A stretch of DNA of 64,000 bases. It comes from Vibrio tetraodonis. GTDB taxonomy: Bacteria; Pseudomonadota; Gammaproteobacteria; Enterobacterales; Vibrionaceae. The DNA lies in the NCBI RefSeq assembly GCF_003350295.1, contig NZ_QLYY01000026.1, positions 1 through 64,000 of the forward strand, written 5' to 3'. A program made the translations under genes and the position numbers. The notes below the pieces were generated by a model. The model was not told where the DNA came from, did no database searches, and was given only the letters and a program-made list of their open reading frames with translations. Each line of letters opens with the position of its first letter. The first letter of the stretch is position 1. Positions 43,045 through 52,572 of this stretch are shown here, one piece after another.

Positions 43045-44022
43045 ATGATAGAGTCAGTTGGCCCTGCACCCAGGATTGTATTTTTGGACCGTGCGACACT
43101 TCCAACGAACATGACTTTTCCAGCGCTTTCATTTAATCACCAGTGGACGGATTACCCAAAGACGACCAAAGAACAAGTGGTTGAGCGTCTTCATGGCGCT
43201 ACGATTGCGATCACCAATAAGGTTGTGCTTGATAGAGAGAGTCTAAACCAACTGCCTGACTTAAAGCTGATTGTGGTTGCTGCCACTGGCTTTAATAATA
43301 TTGATGTGAGCTTTTGTAAGGAGCAAGGCATCGCGGTAACCAATGTTCAAGGATATTCGACCCCTTCAGTACCAGAACATGTGATTGCCATGATGTTTGC
43401 ACTCAAACGTAACCTAAAAGGCTACCACAATGATATTGCGGCGGGAGAATGGCAACGTACGGATAATTTTTGTTTTTTCACTCACCCAATCAGTGATGTT
43501 GTGGGCAGCACATTTGGGGTGATTGGCGCCGGAGAAATTGGCCAAGCAACCGCTAATATCGCCAAGGCGCTGGGCATGAATATTGTGTTTGCCGAGCGCA
43601 AAGGCCAAAAGGATTGGCGAGCTGGTTATTTACCCTTTGAGCAGGTGATTAAGATATCCGATGTTTTGACTCTACATTGTCCGTTAAATGAGCAAACTCG
43701 CAACATTATTGGCCGTGAAGAACTGATGGCAATGAAGCGCAGCGCCATATTGATCAATACTGGTAGAGGAGGCTTGGTTGATGAGTTTGCTTTAGTCGAT
43801 GCGCTCAAGCAAGGTGACATCGCTGGCGCAGGCGTGGATGTGCTTACCAAAGAGCCGCCTGATACTTCAAACCCTTTGATTGCCAATATGTCTTTGCCAA
43901 ACCTGTTTCTCACGCCCCATGTGGCTTGGGGCAGCGAATCTTCTTTCCCTAAAATTGCCAAGATATTGATTGGCAACATCACAGCTTTTGCACAGGGCAG
44001 GCAGCAAAACCGAATTGTGTAG
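43045..44022 (+). CDS. D-2-hydroxyacid dehydrogenase (hydroxypyruvate/glycerate dehydrogenase-like)
   Basis: About 325 residues. The NAD-binding motif GVIGAGEIGQATA lies in the middle. The active-site Arg is in INTGRGGLVDE, the Glu in DVLTKEPP, the His in LTPHVAWGS. The order and the D-NPLI signature resemble hydroxypyruvate reductase/glycerate dehydrogenase (HprA-like), but substrate cannot be assigned with certainty. The TTG at 43030 keeps the frame open; the ATG at 43045 after GAGGGA is chosen. It follows rluA by 37 bases and may be co-transcribed. It meets the convergent binding-protein gene after 3 bases, with no terminator between. Confidence 0.88.
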   Translation: MIESVGPAPRIVFLDRATLPTNMTFPALSFNHQWTDYPKTTKEQVVERLHGATIAITNKVVLDRESLNQLPDLKLIVVAATGFNNIDVSFCKEQGIAVTNVQGYSTPSVPEHVIAMMFALKRNLKGYHNDIAAGEWQRTDNFCFFTHPISDVVGSTFGVIGAGEIGQATANIAKALGMNIVFAERKGQKDWRAGYLPFEQVIKISDVLTLHCPLNEQTRNIIGREELMAMKRSAILINTGRGGLVDEFALVDALKQGDIAGAGVDVLTKEPPDTSNPLIANMSLPNLFLTPHVAWGSESSFPKIAKILIGNITAFAQGRQQNRIV

Positions 44023-44025
44023 CTT

Positions 44026-44742
44026 CTATTGTTGCTGACGTATTTTAATCAGGCCCCGATTAAATACCGTTAGCAACTCTCTGCTTGTGCTATTTTGTTT
44101 AGAAAACATGACATAACCAAAATTGCTCAGAAATGGGGTCGGGTGATAGGTGATTTGACTTTGTACATCCGAAGATTGTTGCTCAAGGTCGTACAGGCCG
44201 ATATGTCGCTCTTCAGGGTATAGATCAATTCGCTTGTGATAAAGGCGTAACAAGTTTTGGCTTGGCGTTTTTACCCGATTTATGCGCACAGTTTTAGACT
44301 CGATAAGGGCATCGAGTTCTGAACCATAGCTGTAACCTAGCCCTCCGCCCAACTCAAAGTTTTGTATGTCGGTTAGCGTTAGCCAATCAAAATCTAAATC
44401 TTTATGATGAAAGAAGACAAATTCTTCTTGAGAAACGGGCTCGCTAAAATAAAAATGCTCGGTTCTTTGCTCATCAAACATCCACACTGCGGTGGCGTGG
44501 TATTCTCCGTTCTTCGCTTTTTCATAAGCTCTTGACCAAGGGTAAAAAGTGAATGTCACTTGGTATCCTTCGATAGCAAAAGCGTGTTTGATGGTTTGGG
44601 CGACAATTCCATAACCTTCAAGTTCTTTTCCGATAAATGGAGGCCAGTTACCGACCGCGATCTTAACGGTTTTCTCGGCTGCGAAGGCAAAAGGTGAAAG
44701 TAAGGCCTGTGCTAAGGCGATCCTGGCTATCGGCTTGAACAA
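44026..44742 (-). CDS. Orphan periplasmic amino-acid-type solute-binding protein
   Basis: 238 residues with a signal peptide (1-21, ending FAFA) and an SBP_bac_3 fold: VKIAVGNWPPFIG at the front, GYGIVAQTIKHAFAIEGYQVTFTFYPWSRAYEKAKNGEYHAT in the middle. No ABC permease or ATPase and no kinase or cyclase domain is nearby, so it is an orphan. Such proteins in Vibrio may serve distant transporters or act as ligand sensors. Two copies of TTGATATACA lie upstream. Confidence 0.85.
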   Translation of the reverse strand: MFKPIARIALAQALLSPFAFAAEKTVKIAVGNWPPFIGKELEGYGIVAQTIKHAFAIEGYQVTFTFYPWSRAYEKAKNGEYHATAVWMFDEQRTEHFYFSEPVSQEEFVFFHHKDLDFDWLTLTDIQNFELGGGLGYSYGSELDALIESKTVRINRVKTPSQNLLRLYHKRIDLYPEERHIGLYDLEQQSSDVQSQITYHPTPFLSNFGYVMFSKQNSTSRELLTVFNRGLIKIRQQQ

Positions 44743-45063
44743 CCTATCTACCTCTTAACTTCTGTACCCAGCTTTAGTTTAGAGTATGAACAACACGGTG
44801 ACAGGCTTTGTTATCTAGTTGCAGCTCCTGAGAAATAGGGCGCTTGCGTGAATGGTGTATATCAAGAGTTACCTGTGATGTATATCAAAGGCTAATGTAT
44901 GTGTTGTATTAATCATTAGACTCAATAACAAAAATGTAAGAAATTGTGCGGATACTCTTTTCGTTAAGCATTTTTGGACATAACTTTGAGCAGCGGATCC
45001 AAGCTGTAAGCGAGTGATAAAAAAGGCAGCTAAGAAGCTGCCTTTTTACTCTTAAATTAGCGC
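44743..45063. other. 321-bp region between the orphan binding protein and valS
   Basis: No gene is seen. It holds the valS terminator, two direct copies of TGTATATCAA on the plus strand (44856-44865 and 44879-44888, 23 bases apart), and otherwise AT-rich promoter-like sequence for the minus-strand binding-protein gene. Confidence 0.65.
45018..45048 (-). terminator. Terminator of valS
   Basis: An 11-bp perfect stem AAAAGGCAGCT/AGCTGCCTTTT with a 4-base loop and U run on the minus strand, 15 bases past the valS stop. Confidence 0.92.
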
Positions 45064-47937
45064 TTATAAAGCCGCAATAGTGGTTTTTTGCTCTTCAAGT
45101 TTAATCAGCGTTTCTTGATAGCCTGCCAGTTTTTCACGCTCTTTAGCCACGACCGCTTCTGGCGCTTTAGCGACAAACCCTTGGTTACCTAGCTTACCTT
45201 CAAGACGCTTGATCTCACCAAGCGTTTTGTTAATTTCACCATCTAAACGAATGAGCTCGGCATCTTTATCTATAAGCCCTGCCATAGGGATCATTAACTC
45301 AGACTTAGCCACAAGAGCGCTCGCGCATGCCGGTGTTGTCTCATTAGACTCAAGCACGCGTACTGACTCAAGTTTAGCCAGAGAAACAAGCACTTGTTTG
45401 TTGGCTTCTAAGCGCGCCGCATCTTTGTCGCTGGCCGCTTTTAGCATCACCTCAAGAGGCTTTCCTGGATTAATATCGTACTCAGCTCGCAAGTTACGTA
45501 TGCTGGTTATAAAGGATTTCACCCATTCGATATCATCAAGTGCTTCTTGATTGAAGTTTGTTTCATCATACTGTGGAAGGGCTTGCAGCATGATGGTGCT
45601 TTCTGATGAATTAGAACCTTCAATATTACCTACCAGTGGTTTGACGCTTTGCCAAATGGTTTCGGTAATATAAGGAATAACCGGATGAGCTAGGCGAAGC
45701 GTTTTCTCTAATACAGTGATCAGTGTTTTGCGAGTGGCACCTTGCTGTGCTTCACTGCCTTTCCATAGCACTGGCTTGGTAAGCTCTAGGTACCAGTCAC
45801 AGAACTGATTCCATATAAACTCGTAAATTGTATTAGCTGCCATATCTAGACGATAGTTGTCTAGGTGTGCGTTGAAATCCTTTGCCGCTAACTCAAATTG
45901 TGATTCGATCCATTTATCAGCCAATGAATATTCAAGCTCACCAGCACCAAATCCGCAATCTTGCTCTTCGGTATTCATCAACACGTAACGACTGGCGTTC
46001 CAAAGTTTGTTACAGAAGTTACGGTATCCTTCGAGACGTTTCATATCCCAGTTGATATCACGACCAGTTGACGCCATGGCGGCTAAGGTGAAACGCAGAG
46101 CGTCAGTACCATAGGGTTCAATGCCATTTTCAAACGTCTTACGCGTGTTTTTCTCAATCTTGGCGGCAAGCTGAGGCTGCATCATGTTGCCAGTACGCTT
46201 TGCAACTAGAGACTCAAGGTCGATACCATCAATCATGTCGATTGGATCAAGCACGTTACCTTTCGACTTAGACATTTTGTCACCGTTTTCGTCACGGATG
46301 AGTCCCGTTACGTAAACCGTCTTAAAGGGTACTTGTGGTTTGCCATTCTCATCTTTACAGAAATGCATCGTCATCATAATCATGCGAGCAACCCAGAAGA
46401 AGATGATGTCAAAACCGGTTACAAGCACATCTGAAGGATGGAAGGTTTTAAGATCTGGCGTGTTTTCAGGCCAGCCTTGTGTACCAAATGTCCAAAGAGC
46501 AGAGGAGAACCAAGTATCCAGTACGTCGTCGTCTTGACGAAGTACAACCACAGGAGCAAGCCCATTTTTCTCACGAACTTCTTCTTCCGTTCGGCCAACG
46601 TAGACATTTCCGTCATTGTCGTACCATGCAGGGATGCGATGTCCCCACCACAGCTGGCGAGAGATACACCAGTCTTGAATGTCACGCATCCAAGAGAAGT
46701 ACATGTTTTCGTATTGTTTAGGAACGAACTGAATCTCCCCGTCTTCAACCGCTTTAGTCGCTGTTTCTGCAAGTGGTGCTGCGCGAACATACCATTGATC
46801 GGTCAGCATTGGTTCAATCACAACCCCGCCACGATCGCCGTATGGTACAGTAAGATCATGATCTTTAATTTCGTCTAAAAGACCAAGTTCTTCGAATTCT
46901 GCTACTATGGCTTTACGTGCAGCGAAACGCTCCATACCTTGATATTTAGCAGGTAGTTCGCTTGAGTATGCATCGCTGGATTCACCATTGGTGGTGAATA
47001 CTTCAGCTGAGTCGCGAATATCACCATTGAAGGTTAGGATGTTGATCATCGGAAGTTGATGACGCTTACCTACTTCATAGTCATTGAAATCGTGCGCTGG
47101 TGTGATTTTTACACAGCCAGTCCCTTTTTCCATGTCGGCGTGTTCGTCAGCCAAGATAGGGATGCGACGATTGACAACAGGAAGAAGAATTTCTTTTCCT
47201 ATCAAATCTTTATAGCGAGGATCTTCTGGGTTTACCGCAACACCTGTATCGCCAAGCATGGTCTCCGGACGAGTTGTTGCTACCACGATGTAATCTTTGC
47301 CTTGAGCTGTTTTAGCACCATCGGCAAGCGGATAACGGAAATGCCACATGTGGCCTTTTTTATCTTTGTTCTCTACTTCAAGATCAGAAATTGCAGTGTG
47401 TAATTTAGGATCCCAGTTAACCAGACGTTTACCACGGTAAATCAGATCTTCTTCATACAGGCGTACGAATACTTCTTGAACCGCATTAGAAAGACCGTCA
47501 TCCATAGTAAAGCGCTCACGCTCCCAGTCAACCGAAGCACCAAGACGGCGGAGCTGTTTAGTAATCGTGCCGCCTGATTGAGCTTTCCATTGCCAAATCT
47601 TATCGATGAAAGCATCGCGACCATAGTCGTGCTTAGTTTTGCCTTCTTCTGCCGCAATTTTACGCTCAACCACCATCTGCGTAGCGATACCAGCATGGTC
47701 TGTACCTACCTGCCAAAGGGTATTTTTGCCTTTCATACGCTCGGCGCGGATAAGCGTATCCATAATGGTATCTTGAAACGCGTGGCCCATGTGTAAGCTA
47801 CCAGTGACGTTTGGCGGCGGGATCATTATGCTGTATGCGTCTTTTGTTGTGTCACCGTGTGGCTTAAAGTAGCCTTTTTCTTCCCAAGCTTGGTATAGAG
47901 CTTGTTCAATTGAAGTTGGGTTATATGTCTTTTCCAT
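45064..47937 (-). CDS. valS: Valyl-tRNA synthetase ValS
   Basis: 957-residue class I synthetase (E. coli 951). The HIGH motif is in PPPNVTGSLHMGHAF near residue 40. An editing CP1 domain follows (TTRPETMLGDTGVAVNP). The KMSKS motif is in GDKMSKSKGNV around 555. A C-terminal coiled coil (about 890-950) is visible. The ATG has GAGGAA about 10 bases upstream. The order valS-holC-pepA matches E. coli, though here 212 bases separate holC and valS. Confidence 0.98.
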   Translation of the reverse strand: MEKTYNPTSIEQALYQAWEEKGYFKPHGDTTKDAYSIMIPPPNVTGSLHMGHAFQDTIMDTLIRAERMKGKNTLWQVGTDHAGIATQMVVERKIAAEEGKTKHDYGRDAFIDKIWQWKAQSGGTITKQLRRLGASVDWERERFTMDDGLSNAVQEVFVRLYEEDLIYRGKRLVNWDPKLHTAISDLEVENKDKKGHMWHFRYPLADGAKTAQGKDYIVVATTRPETMLGDTGVAVNPEDPRYKDLIGKEILLPVVNRRIPILADEHADMEKGTGCVKITPAHDFNDYEVGKRHQLPMINILTFNGDIRDSAEVFTTNGESSDAYSSELPAKYQGMERFAARKAIVAEFEELGLLDEIKDHDLTVPYGDRGGVVIEPMLTDQWYVRAAPLAETATKAVEDGEIQFVPKQYENMYFSWMRDIQDWCISRQLWWGHRIPAWYDNDGNVYVGRTEEEVREKNGLAPVVVLRQDDDVLDTWFSSALWTFGTQGWPENTPDLKTFHPSDVLVTGFDIIFFWVARMIMMTMHFCKDENGKPQVPFKTVYVTGLIRDENGDKMSKSKGNVLDPIDMIDGIDLESLVAKRTGNMMQPQLAAKIEKNTRKTFENGIEPYGTDALRFTLAAMASTGRDINWDMKRLEGYRNFCNKLWNASRYVLMNTEEQDCGFGAGELEYSLADKWIESQFELAAKDFNAHLDNYRLDMAANTIYEFIWNQFCDWYLELTKPVLWKGSEAQQGATRKTLITVLEKTLRLAHPVIPYITETIWQSVKPLVGNIEGSNSSESTIMLQALPQYDETNFNQEALDDIEWVKSFITSIRNLRAEYDINPGKPLEVMLKAASDKDAARLEANKQVLVSLAKLESVRVLESNETTPACASALVAKSELMIPMAGLIDKDAELIRLDGEINKTLGEIKRLEGKLGNQGFVAKAPEAVVAKEREKLAGYQETLIKLEEQKTTIAAL

Positions 47938-48149
47938 AGCGCTCGTATTTCCTCGTTATCGCTGGACTATCTCACGGTTTGAAGGTGTTAACATCTCGAT
48001 AAATACAGTCTGGTATTATTCAGATTTGGATAAAACACTTCTCGCATCGAGTCCAACCATTCGAAGATTGGTTCTGGTTAAATTTAATCGTTATCAATCT
48101 TTATAAGTGAGTGATCTCAAGCAAGATCGACTTAACTATAAGGATTGAA

Positions 48150-48602
48150 TTACGGGTTATGATCTATTTCGATCGTTTGTAGCTGGAAGCCAGCTTGGCG
48201 ATAGATTTTATACCTTTCTCGTGCGAGTTGCTTGGCTTTTTCATCGCAAGGAACGAAGTCTACCACCTCTGCAAACTTATTCGCAAAGGTTGTCTTATTT
48301 TTAGCCAAATTTATCACTAGCTGGCGATTCCAAGAAGGTTTTACTTCTTGGTATCCGATCTCGATATTGGTACCGTATTTCGGCCCTTCTCCGACTAAGT
48401 TATGCGCGATATATTGCTTAGCATCGACTTGCCAAAAAAGCTCTGCTAGTTGCTCAGCTTGATGTTTATCTTCGCAATTTAGGTATACCTTTGCTCCTTG
48501 TGTGGCAAAGTGACCTGCTATAAAAACAATATATTGCAAAAAACCACTAGGGTCTGCTTGAGGAGAGTCGGGATCAATAATGTAAAAGGTTGCATTGGAC
48601 AT
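48150..48602 (-). CDS. holC: DNA polymerase III chi subunit HolC
   Basis: 150 residues, chi family: links the clamp loader to single-strand binding protein at the replication fork. Visible family blocks: TFYIIDPDS at the start, FIAGHFATQGAKVYLNCEDKHQAEQLAELFWQ, and FADKFAEVVDFVP-like FANKFAEVVDFVPCDE. It lies between pepA and valS; the pepA terminator hairpin sits in front of its start, so it may be partly read through or have its own promoter. Confidence 0.92.
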   Translation of the reverse strand: MSNATFYIIDPDSPQADPSGFLQYIVFIAGHFATQGAKVYLNCEDKHQAEQLAELFWQVDAKQYIAHNLVGEGPKYGTNIEIGYQEVKPSWNRQLVINLAKNKTTFANKFAEVVDFVPCDEKAKQLARERYKIYRQAGFQLQTIEIDHNP

Positions 48603-48614
48603 AACATACTACTG

Positions 48615-48642
48615 GATTAAAAAAGGGCCTTGCGGCCCTTTT
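48615..48642 (-). terminator. Terminator of pepA
   Basis: AAAAGGGCC/GGCCCTTTT, a 9-bp perfect stem, loop TTGC, U run on the minus strand, 12 bases past pepA and 13 bases before holC. Confidence 0.88.
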
Positions 48643-48653
48643 ACGTTTGGAAA

Positions 48654-50162
48654 TTATTCTTCCGTTTCTTGGCCACTTCGGTTTAGTACAAATTGGACAA
48701 GCATTGAGACAGGGCGACCTGTCGCTCCTTTAGCTGCGCCTGACTTCCAAGCCGTTCCAGCAATGTCGATGTGGGCCCAATGATACTTTTTAGCGAATTT
48801 AGACAGGAAGCATCCGGCGGTAATGGTACCACCAGGACGACCACCAATATTGGCCATATCCGCAAATGGGCTTTTTAGTTGCTCATGATATTCATCTGCC
48901 ATGGGCAGACGCCAAGCGCGGTCGCTTGATTGTTCAGAAGCATTGATCAACTCATGGGAAAGTGGGTTGTGATTGGAGAGTACACCACTGATATGATGAC
49001 CTAGCGCAATCACACACGCCCCGGTCAGAGTAGCAACATCGACCACACAGTCTGGGTCGAATCGCTCCACATAGGTAAGGGCGTCACATAGTACCAAGCG
49101 ACCTTCAGCATCTGTGTTGAGTACTTCAACGGTTTGGCCTGACATTGTTGTCAGGATATCGCCTGGGCGATAAGCGTTACTGCCGGGCATGTTTTCACAG
49201 CCAGCAAGTACACCGATAACATTGATAGGCAGGTTAAGCTTGGCTAGTGATTTCATGGCACCAAACACGGAAGCGGCACCACACATGTCATACTTCATTT
49301 CATCCATGCCTTCGCCGGGTTTGAGCGAAATACCGCCAGAGTCAAATGTTAGACCTTTACCGACCAGAACAATAGGTTTGGTTTCTGGATCAGTGCTTCC
49401 TTTATACTCCATTATGGACATCATAGACTCATTTTTTGAGCCTCGGCCTACGGCTAGGTAAGAAGTCATACCTAGCTTTTCCATTTCTTGCTCGCCAATT
49501 ATCTTGGTTGTGATGGTCTCATAGTCATCAGCAAGACGGCGTGCTTGAGAAGCCAAGTAAGCTGGGTTGGCAATATTGGGTGGCATATTACCAAGATCTT
49601 TGGCCGCTTTGACACCTGAAGCAATGGCGAGTCCATGCGTGATGGCTTTTTCGCCTAAATTGAGCTCGCGTCGAGTGGGTACATTGAATACGAGTTTACG
49701 TAGTGGCCGACGAGTCTCTGGCTTAATACTTTTGAATTGATCAAAGGTATACAAGCTGTCTTTGGTTGCTTCAACGGCTTGACGTACTTTCCAATAGGTA
49801 TCGCGTCCCTTAACATGCAACTCAGTTAGGAAACAAACGGCTTCCATTGACCCTGTTTCATTAAGAGTGTTGATTGTTTTTTGAATGATTTCTTTATACT
49901 GGCGTTCACCCAGTTCACGCTCTTTACCACAGCCGACAAGCAAAACACGTTCTGACAGCACACCAGGCACTTGATGCAGCAGTAGCATCTGTCCAGGTTT
50001 TCCTTCCAGATCACCACGGCGAAGTAGTGAACTGATATAGCCGTCGCTGATCTTATCTAGCTGTTCAGCAACTGGAGAGAGACGGCGTGGCTCGAATACA
50101 CCCACAACAATACAAGCACTACGTTGCTTCTCTGGGCTACCACTTTTTACACTGAACTCCAT
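48654..50162 (-). CDS. pepA: Leucyl aminopeptidase PepA
   Basis: 502-residue M17 dizinc aminopeptidase. The metal/active-site motifs are VGKGLTFDSGGISLKP and the family signature NTDAEGRLVL. In E. coli PepA is also a DNA-binding protein that represses carAB and aids Xer recombination at cer; whether it does so here is not visible. It is divergent from lptF, the conserved arrangement. Confidence 0.97.
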   Translation of the reverse strand: MEFSVKSGSPEKQRSACIVVGVFEPRRLSPVAEQLDKISDGYISSLLRRGDLEGKPGQMLLLHQVPGVLSERVLLVGCGKERELGERQYKEIIQKTINTLNETGSMEAVCFLTELHVKGRDTYWKVRQAVEATKDSLYTFDQFKSIKPETRRPLRKLVFNVPTRRELNLGEKAITHGLAIASGVKAAKDLGNMPPNIANPAYLASQARRLADDYETITTKIIGEQEMEKLGMTSYLAVGRGSKNESMMSIMEYKGSTDPETKPIVLVGKGLTFDSGGISLKPGEGMDEMKYDMCGAASVFGAMKSLAKLNLPINVIGVLAGCENMPGSNAYRPGDILTTMSGQTVEVLNTDAEGRLVLCDALTYVERFDPDCVVDVATLTGACVIALGHHISGVLSNHNPLSHELINASEQSSDRAWRLPMADEYHEQLKSPFADMANIGGRPGGTITAGCFLSKFAKKYHWAHIDIAGTAWKSGAAKGATGRPVSMLVQFVLNRSGQETEE

Positions 50163-50354
50163 GCGTACTCCTACATCCTGAAGACAAATCGAACTAAATG
50201 TTAGATAATGGCGTCTTACTTGTTGATTCCATGTTTGGAACGACTTTGTAAATAAGCGCGTTAACAGTTAGCCAAAATTTCAAATAATAAAAGGTTCAAC
50301 GGGAAATTATAGTGATTCAGTTAAAAAAACAAGTTTTGTATAGGTAATTTCAGC

Positions 50355-51458
50355 GTGATTATTGTTAGATATTTGATCCGCGAGACACTCAAAAGCCAAT
50401 TGGCAATATTTTTCATTCTGTTTTTGGTCTTTTTAAGTCAAAAACTGATCAAGGTTTTAGCTGACGCTACAGATGGCGATATCCCAGCCTCATTGGTGAT
50501 GCACTATGTCGGTCTGAGCATGCCCTCGATGGGACTGTTAATGCTGCCACTGAGTTTGTTCCTCGGAATTTTGCTGACCTTTGGTCGTTTGTACGCGGAA
50601 AGTGAAATTACCGTTATGAACGCTACGGGGATTGGCAATAAATTCCTTATTCGGGCTGCGCTTTATTTGGCAGTGATTACTGGTTTACTAGCCGGTGCCA
50701 ATGCGTTTGTTTTCTCACCAATGAGTCAAGAACGACTCATCCAGCTCGAAGAAGAAGTCGCTGCCGAAAACAATGTTGATATGCTCCAAAAAGGTCAGTT
50801 CCAAGGAACACCGGATGGCTCTTCAGTCGTCTTTATCGATGACATTGAGGACAAAAAACTCAAGAATGTTTTTGTTGCTCAAATGCGTCCACGTGATTCT
50901 ATCTTACCAAGTGTGTCTTTTTCACAGTCGGGGGAAGTTAAGGAGCTTAGTGACGGAAGACAAGTAATCCGCATGTACGACGGTGTTCGTTATGAAGGGG
51001 TGCCCACTCGTCTTAACTACATGGTCACTGATTTTAAACAATATGAAGGTTTAATTGGCCAACGTGATGTTAAGCCTAAAGGGCGTGATTGGGAAGCGAT
51101 TCCAACTCTGCAACTTATTTCTAACCCAGATCCTCGTGCTCAAGCTGAATTACAATGGCGTATTTCACTCGTGGTATGTATACCGCTTTTAACCATGCTA
51201 GTTGTGCCTTTATCTGCAGTGAACCCCCGTCAAGGTCGTTTTGCTAAAATGGGGCCTGCCATTTTGATTTATTTGGCTTATTTCTTGTCTATAAGTGCAA
51301 CCAAATCAGCACTGGAAGATGGCTCTATTCCAGCTTTTATCGGCATGTGGCCAATTAATGCGGCCCTGTTATTGACCGCGATCGGAATCAACTCGCTCGA
51401 TAGCATTTTTGTTCGGCGACTAAAAGACAAACTCAGACAAAGAAAGAAGGCAGCCTAA
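50355..51458 (+). CDS. lptF: LPS export ABC transporter permease LptF
   Basis: 367 residues: six membrane helices (three N-terminal, three C-terminal) around a periplasmic beta-jellyroll (about 135-260). With LptG and LptB it extracts LPS from the inner membrane. It starts with GTG (VIIVRYLIRETLKSQL, the typical family start). It is 3 bases from lptG. Confidence 0.96.
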   Translation: MIIVRYLIRETLKSQLAIFFILFLVFLSQKLIKVLADATDGDIPASLVMHYVGLSMPSMGLLMLPLSLFLGILLTFGRLYAESEITVMNATGIGNKFLIRAALYLAVITGLLAGANAFVFSPMSQERLIQLEEEVAAENNVDMLQKGQFQGTPDGSSVVFIDDIEDKKLKNVFVAQMRPRDSILPSVSFSQSGEVKELSDGRQVIRMYDGVRYEGVPTRLNYMVTDFKQYEGLIGQRDVKPKGRDWEAIPTLQLISNPDPRAQAELQWRISLVVCIPLLTMLVVPLSAVNPRQGRFAKMGPAILIYLAYFLSISATKSALEDGSIPAFIGMWPINAALLLTAIGINSLDSIFVRRLKDKLRQRKKAA

Positions 51459-51461
51459 GCC

Positions 51462-52532
51462 GTGTTTAAAATTCTTGATCTTTATATCGGCAAAACGATT
51501 ATTGCCACTACATCATTGGTGCTAGCAACCTTTGTCGGCCTTTCTTCGATCATTAAATACGTAGAGCAGCTACGTAAGGTTGGTCAGGGGAGCTACGATT
51601 TACTGCAAGCTCTGTTCTATGTGATTCTGAGCATTCCTCGTGATATTGAAATGTTTTTCCCTATGGCAGCTTTGCTAGGAGCTCTGATTGGGCTTGGTAT
51701 GCTGGCATCCAGCTCAGAGTTGGTTGTTATGCAGGCGGCAGGTTATTCCAAACTCGATATTGGTTTGTCAGTACTTAAAACGGCTGTTCCCCTAATGGTA
51801 TTGGTGACGTTACTTGGTCAGTGGGGCGCACCACAAGCACAAAAAATGGCGCGAGATCTACGTGCATTTAGTACATCTGGCGGCGCAATTATGTCGGTAC
51901 GGACTGGAGTGTGGGCTCGAGATGCTAACGACTTTATCTTCATAGGCAAAATTGATGATGACAAGTTGTATGGGCTGAACATGTGGCGATTCAATTCGGA
52001 TAAGCAATTGGAAACGGTTGTCTATGCAGAGCAAGTCGATTATCTATCCGATAACAATTGGTTAATGAAGAATGTCCAGGTGACTGAGATGGCTGATGAA
52101 GTTGAAATATCCAAGACCAATCTTCCTGAATACCGCTGGACGACATCACTTGCTCCAGACAAGCTTGCGCTAGTTACGGTCAAGCCTGAAGAGCTTTCTC
52201 TGGGAGGATTGTTTGATTATGTTTACTATCTTAAGGACTCAGAGCAAGATTCCTCTCGGTATGAATTGGCACTATGGAGAAAAGTGACTCAACCTTTTTC
52301 CATCGCAGTGATGATGCTGATGGCCCTATCGTTTATTTTTGGACCATTGCGCAGCGTGACTATGGGAGCTCGCATTCTCTCAGGTGTTGTGGCTGGATTT
52401 ACTTTTTATATATCCAGTGAGTTTTTTGGTCCATTGAGTTTGGTATACAGTATCCCTCCAGTCTTTGGCGCCGTCATGCCAAGTATTGTTTTCTTGACCA
52501 TCGCTTTACTTTTGCTTCGAAGAAAGCTGTAG
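51462..52532 (+). CDS. lptG: LPS export ABC transporter permease LptG
   Basis: 356 residues, the same six-helix plus periplasmic-jellyroll layout as LptF. It also begins with GTG (VFKILDLYIGKTI). It is 3 bases after lptF and ends at a strong terminator, so lptFG is a two-gene operon. Its partners lptABC are 39 kb away in this window. Confidence 0.96.
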   Translation: MFKILDLYIGKTIIATTSLVLATFVGLSSIIKYVEQLRKVGQGSYDLLQALFYVILSIPRDIEMFFPMAALLGALIGLGMLASSSELVVMQAAGYSKLDIGLSVLKTAVPLMVLVTLLGQWGAPQAQKMARDLRAFSTSGGAIMSVRTGVWARDANDFIFIGKIDDDKLYGLNMWRFNSDKQLETVVYAEQVDYLSDNNWLMKNVQVTEMADEVEISKTNLPEYRWTTSLAPDKLALVTVKPEELSLGGLFDYVYYLKDSEQDSSRYELALWRKVTQPFSIAVMMLMALSFIFGPLRSVTMGARILSGVVAGFTFYISSEFFGPLSLVYSIPPVFGAVMPSIVFLTIALLLLRRKL

Positions 52533-52535
52533 GTA

Positions 52536-52565
52536 AAAAATGGGCTGCTACCGCAGCCCATTTTT
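52536..52565. terminator. Bidirectional terminator of lptG and mutS
   Basis: A 13-bp perfect stem AAAAATGGGCTGC/GCAGCCCATTTTT with loop TACC, between the convergent stops at 52532 and 52573. Confidence 0.94.
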
Positions 52566-52572
52566 ATTCTGG

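Noticed and set aside
46438..46878. Plus-strand frames opposite valS
   Set aside because: Antisense to strongly conserved ValS sequence, no start signal, no homology that I recognise.
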